Assembly (NCBI GenBank): GCA_027484425.1
Contig: JAIXSZ010000052.1
Span: 1-63,180, forward strand
Source: Sphingobacteriales bacterium
GTDB lineage: Bacteria; Bacteroidota; Bacteroidia; Chitinophagales; Chitinophagaceae
DNA length: 63,180 nucleotides
Reading direction: 5' to 3'
The notes beneath the pieces were generated by a model, which was given only the letters and a program-made list of their open reading frames with translations, did not search any database and was not told where the DNA came from. Position numbers and translations under genes: made by a program. The number at the start of each line of letters is the position of its first letter. The first letter of the stretch is position 1. This document shows, in pieces, positions 8,708 to 15,639 of this stretch.

Positions 8708-9886
8708 TCATGATTTTCTGATTTTCAAATTGTCAAGTTTCTTTTTAATGCCAACTCTTGGATTAATTTCTAGGGCCTTTTCCCAATTTTCCATTGCTAA
8801 TGGAATGTCGTTGTTAGCATAGTAATACTCTCCGATCATTCTATATAGCTTATCGTCCCCAAACGAAGATGAAGCATCTCGATCTTTTAATGAGCTTTGA
8901 AGAACTGCTAAATAATTGGTGTCCTTAAATTTTTTCTCATCGCTTTTTGAGAGATAAAGCTGTAATTTATCATAGACGGCTCCTTTCTGTAATATTTGCG
9001 TTTCGTATTCCACAGTATTTGTCTGCTTACCTTCAAAGTCAATCTCATAATGGAACCCCTTATTATCAATTAGATCTATTCTCTGAGAACCAGCGCTTAT
9101 GTGAACATCATTGAAACTGCAGGGTCGATCAAAGCTATTGACAATATTTTTAGCAACAATGTCAACTATGAATATCTTGTCGCTATCCTTTGTCTCAGAG
9201 TTAAAAGTTTCAAAAATTGCTATATTTCCATCCTCACTTATTCCACTATTGCCGATATTGGCGCTCGTTTTTCTTGAAAAAAGTAGTTCACCGTGACTAT
9301 CGAAAACTAAAAATTTTCCGTGCAATCCATCTGTCTTTAGCCAATCACAGCACACAACAATGCCAGTATTGCTAACATGGCAATCATGTGGACGTTGTAG
9401 TTTTTTCTTAAAGAGTAAAGTTTGTGCTTTTACTAAAGCAATCTCACCATTTTTCCAGTTGTCTTCAGTATGATAACCATCGCGACTTATAACGCAGTAT
9501 TCGTTATTGAATGAAAACACTTTAGTGCCATAAAAACCGACAATATCATCAATTGCTTTTTCACCACTACGGGTTTTCTTTCCAATTGAACCATCGTTAT
9601 ATCTTTTAATAAATTCCTTTTCATTTAAGCTAATAGTGAAAGTAACCGTATTGCCTCCGCCCTCTGCTGTGACGTTTATGAATTCATCTGAGTTCTCTGA
9701 CGCATTGGGTTTACTTCCCAACATGGTAGTTTTTTGTCGGTTTACGGAAGTTTTCTCATCAGCTTGACTAGAAAGTGAAGGATCATCCAACGATTTGTTA
9801 CCGAAAAAATGCGCGGTGTTGTTCTTCTTGCGCATTGCAATATATAAAAGCATTAAGATTACCGCAGTGACAACTATAACGAGCAT
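8708..9886 (-). CDS. Membrane-anchored beta-rich protein with C-terminal TPR
   Basis: The 392-residue protein opens with one membrane helix (IVVTAVILMLLYIAM, residues 3-17) followed by a low-complexity Ser/Thr/Asn linker to about residue 75. Residues 75-300 alternate short beta strands in a WD/propeller-like way (repeated phrases such as ISRDGYHTEDNW, VFDSHGELLFSRK, IFIVDIVAKNIV). The end carries a TPR-like unit (MIGEYYYANNDIPLAMENWEKALEIN). It is the only minus-strand gene among the cassettes at 6.8-12.7 kb. No catalytic residues or known family are apparent; it is probably a membrane-tethered scaffold. Confidence 0.7.
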   Translation of the reverse strand: MLVIVVTAVILMLLYIAMRKKNNTAHFFGNKSLDDPSLSSQADEKTSVNRQKTTMLGSKPNASENSDEFINVTAEGGGNTVTFTISLNEKEFIKRYNDGSIGKKTRSGEKAIDDIVGFYGTKVFSFNNEYCVISRDGYHTEDNWKNGEIALVKAQTLLFKKKLQRPHDCHVSNTGIVVCCDWLKTDGLHGKFLVFDSHGELLFSRKTSANIGNSGISEDGNIAIFETFNSETKDSDKIFIVDIVAKNIVNSFDRPCSFNDVHISAGSQRIDLIDNKGFHYEIDFEGKQTNTVEYETQILQKGAVYDKLQLYLSKSDEKKFKDTNYLAVLQSSLKDRDASSSFGDDKLYRMIGEYYYANNDIPLAMENWEKALEINPRVGIKKKLDNLKIRKS

Positions 9887-10010
9887 TTTATTAGCTTTAA
9901 TATTTTAGCTAATATACAACTGCATTGTGTTACTCATCTACTCTACCATCTAAGAGTTTAAAAAATTGACCGTTATTTGTAGATATTCTAGCTTTAAGGT
10001 TTGCCCCGAT

Positions 10011-10125
10011 AAGCTAAGCCTCTTCGTCACTTCATATATTTTCACCAAATCTTCAAAGATCCAGTTCGAAATTTTTCCCATTCACTCTACGTAGTAAAAA
10101 GGCAATAATGAAAGTGGTAGCTTTT
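10011..10125 (-). repeat. Cassette-end repeat, copy C (degenerate)
   Basis: This is the most diverged copy. The minus-strand frame still reads ISNWIFEDLVKIYEV, but the start codon of the other copies is ATT here, the stop has been lost (the frame now runs from an ATG at 10081 down to 9950), and the hairpin is reduced to an imperfect AAAAAGGC/GCTTTTTT pair. The conserved GTAGAGTG block is kept. The surrounding 9887-10198 holds nothing else except the promoter at its right end. Confidence 0.65.
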
Positions 10126-10143
10126 TTGTTTTCATAAATACAC

Positions 10144-10173
10144 TTTACATTAACCATCCAATATCTATATTTG
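10144..10173 (+). promoter_or_regulatory. Promoter of the HEPN gene pair
   Basis: TTTA (10144-10147) and the perfect -7 box TATATTTG (10166-10173) are separated by 18 nt, close to the Bacteroidota TTTG-N19-TAnnTTTG consensus. The ATG at 10199 follows by 25 nt. Confidence 0.55.
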
Positions 10174-10198
10174 CAACAACAATAAACTAACTTTGATT

Positions 10199-10615
10199 AT
10201 GCCTACCCGGCAACAGTTGCAAACCATTTCGAAAACTCGGCTTAAAGAAGTAAAAGCTCTTTATCGTAACAGCTTGTATGATGGTGCAAAGTATTTGTCT
10301 GGGTATGTAATTGAGACTGCATTAAAAGCCAGAGTGTGCAGAATTTTAGATAGCGACTATCCAGAAACAGGAGCTATATCACGAAGTTTTTTGACACATG
10401 ACCTTGATCAATTGATTAAATTGGCTGGGCTTCAGAAAGCATTTGACAACGGTAGCGTAAATTTTAAGACCAATTGGTCAATTGTTACAAACTGGTCTGA
10501 AGTAAACCGATATATACCGATTGGCACAACTTTGAAGGCGAATGTTGAAGAATTACTAAATGCGCTAGAAGATAAAAATGATGGTGTATTAACTTGGATT
10601 AAAAAACGATGGTAG
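10199..10615 (+). CDS. HEPN-domain protein, putative ribonuclease or toxin
   Basis: I start at the ATG at 10199 (138 residues), two codons after a TTG alternative. The four-helix HEPN pattern is visible: ARNSLYDGAKYLSGYVIETALKA-type helices (residues about 20-45), followed by RSFLTHDL, where R62 and H67 form the R-x4-H motif used by HEPN ribonucleases, and the usual HDLDQLI helix. HEPN proteins often act as RNA-cutting toxins in toxin-antitoxin and defence modules. The ATG of the next gene lies inside its last codons, so the two are coupled. A toxin role is inferred; many HEPN proteins of this subtype are untested. Confidence 0.7.
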   Translation: MPTRQQLQTISKTRLKEVKALYRNSLYDGAKYLSGYVIETALKARVCRILDSDYPETGAISRSFLTHDLDQLIKLAGLQKAFDNGSVNFKTNWSIVTNWSEVNRYIPIGTTLKANVEELLNALEDKNDGVLTWIKKRW

Positions 10616-11289
10616 ACACAAGTTTAACATTTATGAACAAACTGCGGCTGCAGCTGGAGAAATTTCTTATCAAAAAGAATGACTTTCAGCTGTTAGGAGA
10701 AACGTATGATTTGATATTACTCATCCCTGCAGATCGATATAGCACAGACATAAAATACTCACTGGTGGTAAGTGCAAAAACACTTAATGCTATTCACCAA
10801 AGGGAGGTAATTAAAGATATCCTAACTTATTTTAAGGAAACACTAGACAGTAATGAGTATAATTCAATCACTCGAATAAATGTAATAAATACAGAAGATC
10901 CTCTTGTTAGAAATCTTAAAATGATGTTTGGGTTCAGAGAGGAAGCATATGAGCTAAATGATATTACTGTAGGGGGCATTAGAATTAGTTTCGCTTACTT
11001 AATCAAGTCACTCATTCTAGATAAACTTATAGAAGGGAATGCTTTAAAATTGCAGATAATATATCCTGAAGGGAATATTGGTGACGTAAACGCGGGAATA
11101 ATTCGAATAGAACGAGATTTTAGTATAATCTATTATACCGGAAAAGGGCTAAGAGAATTATGGAGACAGGACATGAGTAATGAAGAAAAAGAGCAAGCCA
11201 ATGCTATTAAAAATTCTCCTGAACATCATTTAATTGAAAACAATTTTGTGGCTAAAGTAAGGTTAGATGATATTATCAAGGTTATATAA
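10609..11289 (+). CDS. Unknown partner of the HEPN protein
   Basis: The start overlaps the HEPN stop by 7 nt, so translation is probably coupled. The 226-residue soluble protein has mixed alpha/beta character with strands such as YDLILLIPA, KYSLVVSAK, LKLQIIYP and DFSIIYYTG. I find none of the GS-x-DxD residues of the nucleotidyltransferases that usually accompany HEPN toxins, so a MNT antitoxin is not supported. An antitoxin or substrate-recognition partner is the natural reading of the operon, but the protein belongs to no family I recognise. Confidence 0.6.
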   Translation: MVDTSLTFMNKLRLQLEKFLIKKNDFQLLGETYDLILLIPADRYSTDIKYSLVVSAKTLNAIHQREVIKDILTYFKETLDSNEYNSITRINVINTEDPLVRNLKMMFGFREEAYELNDITVGGIRISFAYLIKSLILDKLIEGNALKLQIIYPEGNIGDVNAGIIRIERDFSIIYYTGKGLRELWRQDMSNEEKEQANAIKNSPEHHLIENNFVAKVRLDDIIKVI

Positions 11290-11299
11290 TTTCTGAGAA

Positions 11300-11419
11300 T
11301 TATAATTTCAATTTCGTAGCAATCCTATAAATTTCAATCAAATCATCTCATATCTGGTTCGCCATTTCCCCCGTCCTAACTACATCTGCAGAAAGGCAAT
11401 CATTTATTTGATTGGCTTT
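11300..11419 (-). repeat. Cassette-end repeat, copy D
   Basis: A near-perfect hairpin (AAAGGCAATCA and TGATTGGCTTT with one mismatch, 11392-11419) precedes GTAG, GACGGGGGAA and a 66-nt minus-strand frame at 11300-11365. The frame reads MANQI, then an in-frame TGA where copies A and B have TGG, then DDLIEIYRIATKLKL and TAA. Apart from that stop, the differences from copy A are mostly third-position or conservative. It begins 11 nt after the stop of the HEPN partner. Confidence 0.75.
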
Positions 11420-11574
11420 TTTTTATTTGATAAAAATCGCATAGATAACGCCTTCTCATTTATCTTGCTTTGATTGTAGTAGGTGTAAATTTCTCGGTAG
11501 TAATTCCTTCTATTGAGATCCAATTTAATTATTGCTGGAATTTAATTGCGTGCCGCCTTAATAATTTCCTTTAG

Positions 11575-11582
11575 TAAATTTG
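11575..11582 (+). promoter_or_regulatory. -7 promoter box of the HNH-like gene
   Basis: TAAATTTG is a perfect TAnnTTTG box ending 3 nt before the ATG at 11586. It implies a leaderless message and argues against the TTG start at 11580, which lies inside the box. Confidence 0.5.
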
Positions 11583-11585
11583 AGG

Positions 11586-12686
11586 ATGTGTATTTACTAC
11601 AAAGACGGAGAGAATCTGACTTATACTGGTGAGGAACATATAATTCCTGCAGGCATAGGAGGTATGAAAAAATTGCCGAAAGGATACGTTTGTGATCAGT
11701 TTAATAACGCTATATCAAAACTGGAACAAAGGTTTTTAAGAAACAGCATCTTTGTAATGCCCAGAATATTTGTCGGGCCTGGAAAACGGGGTAGTCTAAG
11801 TGAGTCAAAGGCTACAAAATCAAAGATACAATTCATTAAAAACCCAGATGGCCACGTCCCCTATAGTTTAGGGTATACCGTGCTTGGGAAGTTAACTGAG
11901 ATTCCCACCCTTTTGATAAATACTAGGGATGGCAGTTGTTCCTTTAGCTTGGATAAAAAAGAAAATACTGATCCTTTTGCAATTGTAACTGATTATATAA
12001 CCAAATGCCTATCAGATGGCTGGTTAAAGATCAAGACTAGAGACACTAGCGAGTTGCCAACCGATATAATTCTGATTGGCATTAAAGAACACGTAGAAGA
12101 GAATTATAATTGTTTTGTAATGAGAAACCCAGAGAATACTTTAGGAATATCTGTAGAGCGAATACAGGCAATAGCTAATGGGATAAACTTTGAAAACAAA
12201 AAGCCTGAACATTTCAAATATATACCCCATGTTAAGGATACAGTGGATTTTGATATTGAGTATTTCCGGGTATACGGCAAAATCGCATTTAGTACCTTGG
12301 CTTTACTAAAAGGCAAAGATTTTGTAACGGCATCGCACTTTGATAAAGTTAGAAAATGGATTGCTTGCGGGGGCGACAACAATTTTGCCTCTATGCTCAA
12401 TACACCCAATACTTTGCAGCAATCAGGTTTACCCATTGCCCAAGATGCGCATTCTGTGTTAATCTCGCGCAGCGGACCTATGGTCATTGCCGATGTTTGT
12501 TTATATAACCAATTTGCAGTTCAGATTTTACTGAGTGATACTTTCAGCGGACAATTGTCACTAGATGGGTTTCTATGTGACTGGACCGGCAAAAAGGAGT
12601 ATCTATGGCACGAGTATTTGCTAAAAATTCTCCCATTTGGCGCGAGTGTTTTCCACTCGTGTCTAACTATTGGCAAGTCTTTTTGA
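11586..12686 (+). CDS. HNH-like endonuclease with altered zinc cysteines
   Basis: The N-terminus (CIYYKDGENLTYTGEEHIIP, then AGIGGMKKLPKGYVCDQFNN) has the shape of an HNH_5-type domain: a CxxC, the EHIIP-GG core and a second CxxC before the Asn. Each CxxC keeps only its first cysteine (CIYY and CDQF), so zinc binding is probably weakened or lost. The remaining roughly 300 residues are unrecognised. Start is the ATG at 11586. The last 15 codons (from SVFHSCLTIGKSF back to FGA) are encoded by a dispersed paired-hairpin repeat, so the original C-terminus may have been replaced. Cleavage activity is uncertain. Confidence 0.65.
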   Translation: MCIYYKDGENLTYTGEEHIIPAGIGGMKKLPKGYVCDQFNNAISKLEQRFLRNSIFVMPRIFVGPGKRGSLSESKATKSKIQFIKNPDGHVPYSLGYTVLGKLTEIPTLLINTRDGSCSFSLDKKENTDPFAIVTDYITKCLSDGWLKIKTRDTSELPTDIILIGIKEHVEENYNCFVMRNPENTLGISVERIQAIANGINFENKKPEHFKYIPHVKDTVDFDIEYFRVYGKIAFSTLALLKGKDFVTASHFDKVRKWIACGGDNNFASMLNTPNTLQQSGLPIAQDAHSVLISRSGPMVIADVCLYNQFAVQILLSDTFSGQLSLDGFLCDWTGKKEYLWHEYLLKILPFGASVFHSCLTIGKSF

Positions 12687-12691
12687 CTTGC
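12641..12691. repeat. REP-like paired hairpin, copy 1
   Basis: Two small hairpins, CGAGTG/CACTCG and GCAAGTC/GACTTGC, are separated by a 13-nt linker containing TAACTATTG. A diverged second copy lies at 15148-15199. The element covers the 3' end of the HNH-like gene. Confidence 0.6.
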
Positions 12692-12735
12692 GTAATGCCC
12701 CAATTAGCTATTTATTACTTAATGTCAATCTTCCA

Positions 12736-13038
12736 CTATGCACCCAAGCCTTGCTTATAGGGTGTCAACTTCAGTAAAGTAGCTTTCTCTGCCATTTCAA
12801 GAAGGTTATATTTAGTTTGCAGGTTAGCCCATATATCAGGTGTCCCGCCAAACACTGCCGCTATTCTATAGCACATTTCTGGGCTTATATCAGCCTTCCC
12901 ATTTACTATATTCGATAGTGTAGTTCTTGTTACACCCAGTAGTTTTGCTGCACTAGTTACATTCAGTTCATTTGCCACTAGCACTTCTTCTTTGAGTATT
13001 ATTCCTGGGTGTATATTCCTCATTTTTCTAGTTATCAT
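12736..13038 (-). CDS. higA: HigA-type antitoxin, XRE helix-turn-helix
   Basis: The 100-residue protein matches the HigA family. It opens with NIHPGIILKEEVL, then the helix-turn-helix VTSAAKLLGVTRTTLSNIVNGKADISPEM, and the typical close FGGTPDIWANLQTKYNL. HigA binds and neutralises the HigB RNase and represses the operon through its helix-turn-helix. The gene lies 11 nt downstream of higB on the minus strand, the toxin-first order usual for HigBA. It ends close to the REP-like element after the HNH-like gene. Confidence 0.9.
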   Translation of the reverse strand: MITRKMRNIHPGIILKEEVLVANELNVTSAAKLLGVTRTTLSNIVNGKADISPEMCYRIAAVFGGTPDIWANLQTKYNLLEMAEKATLLKLTPYKQGLGA

Positions 13039-13049
13039 AACGGTTCTTT

Positions 13050-13334
13050 TTAGTGGTAATCCACAAAATCTAAATCACTAGCATTTCTGCCATCAAAACG
13101 AAATATTATTCTAAAGTTTTTATTAACCTTTACACTCCAGTATCCATGTAGATTCCCCGACAGTGTATGCAAATTCCAGTTCTTAAAAGCTTCGAAGTCC
13201 TCAGGTACTCTTTGGGCGGAGTCTATAGTAACTAGAATCATTTCAATTCTACTCACCAATTCAGGAGGTAACTTTGTTCCCTTTCCTTCTTCCCATAGCA
13301 TTTTCAGACCTTTATGTTTTATGCTACTAATCAT
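13050..13334 (-). CDS. higB: HigB-type mRNA endonuclease toxin
   Basis: The 94-residue protein fits the HigB branch of the RelE fold: LWEEGKGTKLPPELVSRIEMIL, then the LHTLSGNLHGYWSVKVNKNFRIIFRF strand region, ending in DLDFVDYH with the terminal His usual for this family. RelE-type toxins cut mRNA on the ribosome. It is the first gene of the pair, with higA 11 nt after it. An inverted repeat just upstream overlaps its likely promoter, indicating repression by HigA. The organisation suggests a plasmid- or island-stabilising or stress module in the accessory region. Confidence 0.9.
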   Translation of the reverse strand: MISSIKHKGLKMLWEEGKGTKLPPELVSRIEMILVTIDSAQRVPEDFEAFKNWNLHTLSGNLHGYWSVKVNKNFRIIFRFDGRNASDLDFVDYH

Positions 13335-13343
13335 TTTGTTTTG

Positions 13344-13365
13344 TATAGTGTAAAGTTACGCTATA
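13344..13365 (-). promoter_or_regulatory. higBA operator-promoter
   Basis: The arms TATAGTGTAA and TTACGCTATA form a 22-bp inverted repeat with one mismatch, starting 10 nt before the higB start codon. On the minus strand the centre reads TAACTTTA, seven of eight matches to TAnnTTTG, so HigA bound here would block the polymerase. Confidence 0.6.
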
Positions 13366-13457
13366 CAGTTATGCTTTTCGAATATTTTTCAAATTTTCAT
13401 TTTTCGCCGCACTTAATGTTCCTCACCATCAGCCAGCACATGCGCACCGCACACTAG

Positions 13458-13471
13458 GCACAAGCTTGTGC
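13458..13471. repeat. Perfect 14-bp palindrome
   Basis: GCACAAGCTTGTGC is a perfect palindrome in the noncoding stretch between higB and the direct repeat at 13491. It may be a protein-binding site or part of a degenerate dispersed element. Confidence 0.5.
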
Positions 13472-13490
13472 TACACATGCTAAATGTCCT

Positions 13491-13645
13491 CATCTCAAAA
13501 TGTGGATATCTTAATCACTACCACACCCTTTTTGGCATGAATTGGCGCACTTTTTGCGGCATCAATATAGCGCAGTCTATGCTACCATAACCCTAAAAAC
13601 CCCAATACATCATTATGTCAGCACATAATTTCCAAAGCATCACAT
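13491..13645 (+). repeat. Direct repeat flanking the PQ-loop/SET pair, left copy
   Basis: About 150 bp match 15367-15511 in the same orientation, including GTGGATATCTTAATCACT, GCGCACTTTTTGCGGCATCA and CATTATGTCA. The match runs through a start codon and about ten codons of a small frame (see 13615). The left copy has a short extra stretch near 13530. Confidence 0.75.
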
Positions 13646-13746
13646 CCGTTGTGGTTGACTTTCCCCACTTCTTTATGCTGGCTATGCTCAACGGAATCAG
13701 GGAATTGGATAAGTCCAACAACATAGAAAGGGGCAGACCAAAATAG
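13615..13746 (+). CDS. Possible 43-residue small protein
   Basis: The frame begins MSAHNFQSITSVVVDFPHFF and ends ERGRPK. Its upstream region and first ten codons are shared with the frame at 15481 (MSDYYFPSIT), after which the two proteins diverge completely. This could be a small gene family or simply a repeat boundary. There is no recognisable ribosome site or promoter box, so the call is weak. Confidence 0.25.
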   Translation: MSAHNFQSITSVVVDFPHFFMLAMLNGIRELDKSNNIERGRPK

Positions 13747-13767
13747 TTTAACCAGAGTTGTCGTCAT

Positions 13768-14376
13768 TTACTTGGTCGCAAGCCTGACTTTGAATGATTT
13801 ATACAACAACAAAGTTAGAATTGTCCCATTGCCAAATAAAAGATACAGCGCATATATCCAGGTAAGGTCGCTACTTACAAACCAGATACTCAAGCCGAGC
13901 GCATTCATAATGCTTGCCACCATTTCTATGCTCCAGGCAACTGCATCTTCTTTGTCTGGTTCAAGGTACGCCTTCCTCGCTGTAGGTACTAGACCCACAG
14001 CATCAAGGATGATACTCCCCAAAAACGCAATGATGGGAGAATTGAATACCAGCCAGATGATCGCACATACTACTGCCCATATTAGACAGGCAATATCTAT
14101 TGGCAATAGTTTTTCTCCATACCCATAGCGGGGATGCAGCGAGGTGATGGCAATAATAAGCGGACCGATAACATAACTAGCCATAATCCACATACTTTCT
14201 CTCGCACCCATGGTATAAGAAGTAAGGAAAATAAGGCTACCTACAAGTGTAAGTATCCACCAGGTTGAGCGACTAGGCTTGGTCTTTCCGCGCAAAGTGG
14301 ATATTATGTACAGCAGGTATGCTGCAAAAGATACCAAGCCAGCCAAAGCGCCTATATTGTCAGTAAAATAATGCAT
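13768..14376 (-). CDS. PQ-loop-like seven-helix membrane protein
   Basis: The 202-residue protein has about seven membrane segments (for example AGLVSFAAYLLYIIST, WWILTLVGSLIFLTSYT, LIWAVVCAIIWLVF, IYALYLLFGNGTILTLLLY). Two related loops, STLRGKTKPSRSTWW and PTARKAYLEPDKEDAVAW, sit at equivalent places in two halves, as in SWEET/SemiSWEET-type transporters that carry a conserved proline there. The strict PQ pair is absent, so the assignment is to the broad fold only. It ends 2 nt after the SET gene starts its upstream neighbour; the two minus-strand genes abut and probably form an operon. Substrate is unknown. Confidence 0.6.
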   Translation of the reverse strand: MHYFTDNIGALAGLVSFAAYLLYIISTLRGKTKPSRSTWWILTLVGSLIFLTSYTMGARESMWIMASYVIGPLIIAITSLHPRYGYGEKLLPIDIACLIWAVVCAIIWLVFNSPIIAFLGSIILDAVGLVPTARKAYLEPDKEDAVAWSIEMVASIMNALGLSIWFVSSDLTWIYALYLLFGNGTILTLLLYKSFKVRLATK

Positions 14377-14378
14377 AT

Positions 14379-14780
14379 CTAAAGAATGGTAAATGTACCA
14401 ATTGATAAGCCGCGGCGTTCAAAATAACCATCTTCAAAATGATGATAGTTGCATAACAGCTCTTCCCCCTCCATAATGTCACGTCCAGCTATGTCATGGT
14501 CTGTTGCTGAAATGATATTAGGGTTTTCTTCAGTATGGTTGATGAATCTCAGGTCATCAAAGCAGAGTATAAACTTATTGAGATTTGAGTCGAAGTAGGA
14601 GTAGTCATAAAAACGCCTTAGTGCAAATTGTGGTAATTGGGCAATATCCTCTTCTGTAAATGCACAGTCGAATGTAGGATGGTACTCCCATGTTTTAGTG
14701 CCCTTTGGTATAAATTCTGCAGCAAAAAGGCCAATTCCGTGTATTGAGCTCTGTTTTATTTGTGTTCTTATCAGTAGCAT
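14379..14780 (-). CDS. SET-domain protein, putative lysine methyltransferase
   Basis: This compact 133-residue protein is essentially a bare SET domain. It shows SSIHGIGLFAAEFIPKGT near the start, RFINHTEENPN near residue 80 (the RxxNH pseudoknot motif that binds S-adenosylmethionine) and GEELLCNY near 106 (GEEL-x-x-x-Y). No pre-SET or post-SET cysteines are seen. Bacterial SET proteins are scattered and usually acquired; targets are rarely known. It is followed after 2 nt by the PQ-loop-like gene. The pair lies between direct repeats, which suggests transfer as a unit. Confidence 0.8.
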   Translation of the reverse strand: MLLIRTQIKQSSIHGIGLFAAEFIPKGTKTWEYHPTFDCAFTEEDIAQLPQFALRRFYDYSYFDSNLNKFILCFDDLRFINHTEENPNIISATDHDIAGRDIMEGEELLCNYHHFEDGYFERRGLSIGTFTIL

Positions 14781-15059
14781 TGGAGTCTTAATGATTTTAA
14801 AAAAAGTTTAAACCAGCTCAATCAAATCATTTCAATCCAATAGTTATTTACCACATTAAAAATAACTAACACGCCATTAGGCATAATCGTTATTAACATT
14901 AAAGTATGAATAGATAATACATAAAGTATACAGTAAATATTATATGCTGTATGCTAATACATTAATCATTGGTTATGAGATAATTAAAATCATCTGTTTC
15001 GCAAATATACTACCTACTACAATTAGTAGTTAGTATTTTCGCGTGAAATTTAGAGGCTG
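14781..15059. other. AT-rich noncoding stretch
   Basis: Very AT-rich DNA upstream of the SET gene. I see no coding frame, strong hairpin or good promoter box; it presumably contains the SET gene promoter. Confidence 0.5.
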
Positions 15060-15147
15060 TTATCGACTCGTTTTCCGCCGTTCTTTCAAACGGGCACAGG
15101 AACTATTTTTAGCCCCATTTGGCGCAATGTGTTGAAGATAAATTTTT

Positions 15148-15232
15148 CGCGAGGTGTTTCCCACTCGTGTGTAACTATCGGCAAGTCTTTTAGACCTCCA
15201 GTTGTTCCGAAGGGTCAACTGGAACTGCCAAT
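15148..15232. repeat. REP-like paired hairpin, copy 2, with extra stem
   Basis: 15148-15199 matches 12641-12691 (CGCGAG, TTTCCCACTCGTGTGTAAC, GGCAAGTCTTTTAGAC) but both stems are damaged. It continues into a clean 8-bp stem TCCAGTTG/CAACTGGA. Just upstream, CCCATTTGGCGC is also shared with copy 1. Confidence 0.55.
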
Positions 15233-15366
15233 AAAAATCGTTCTCCCGAACGCCTTCACTATCTAGCAGCTTAATCGTTTCCACCTCTGTAGTTGTCCCC
15301 AATATAGGTCAGCATATGAATAGATAACAAATAGTACAAGTATCGTTTTCACTTGCAATAAATCAA

Positions 15367-15511
15367 CATCTCAAATTGTGGATATCTTAATCACTGCCAC
15401 ACCCACATTGGCGCACTTTTTGCGGCATCAGTATAGCACAGTCTGTTTATCCATTACCCTATAAACCCCCAAATATCATTATGTCAGATTATTATTTCCC
15501 AAGCATCACAT
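15367..15511 (+). repeat. Direct repeat flanking the PQ-loop/SET pair, right copy
   Basis: Second copy of 13491-13645, same orientation, 1.9 kb away, with a short deletion near 15410. It is followed directly by the tandem array. Confidence 0.75.
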
Positions 15512-15639
15512 TCAGCATCAACACTGCACCACACACATCCCAAAGTATGCAGCACACAGCTATTCCTACCGGAAAATGCCCACAAACCGGAAAAGTGAAT
15601 AGTATTGATAATCAACGACTTAAGTCCCATAACGCATGA
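15481..15639 (+). CDS. Possible 52-residue small protein running into the tandem array
   Basis: Begins MSDYYFPSITFSIN and reads into the first array unit (CPQTGKVNSIDNQRL), stopping at the TGA that every unit carries. The N-terminus resembles the frame at 13615. Weak evidence for translation. Confidence 0.2.
   Translation: MSDYYFPSITFSINTAPHTSQSMQHTAIPTGKCPQTGKVNSIDNQRLKSHNA

Noticed and set aside
8509-8721. 70-residue plus-strand frame after the DUF4375 gene
   Set aside because: It runs through repeat copy B and its hairpin on the non-coding strand of the conserved peptide.
10609-11289. MNT-type nucleotidyltransferase antitoxin
   Set aside because: No GSxxxG or DxD motif in the sequence.
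7819-11419. Integron attC sites
   Set aside because: The elements separate genes as attC sites do, but no GTTRRRY/RYYYAAC core pairs or integrase gene are present.
15060-15302. 80-residue minus-strand frame
   Set aside because: It is read straight through the damaged REP-like element and its extra stem; no promoter or ribosome site, so it is a repeat shadow.
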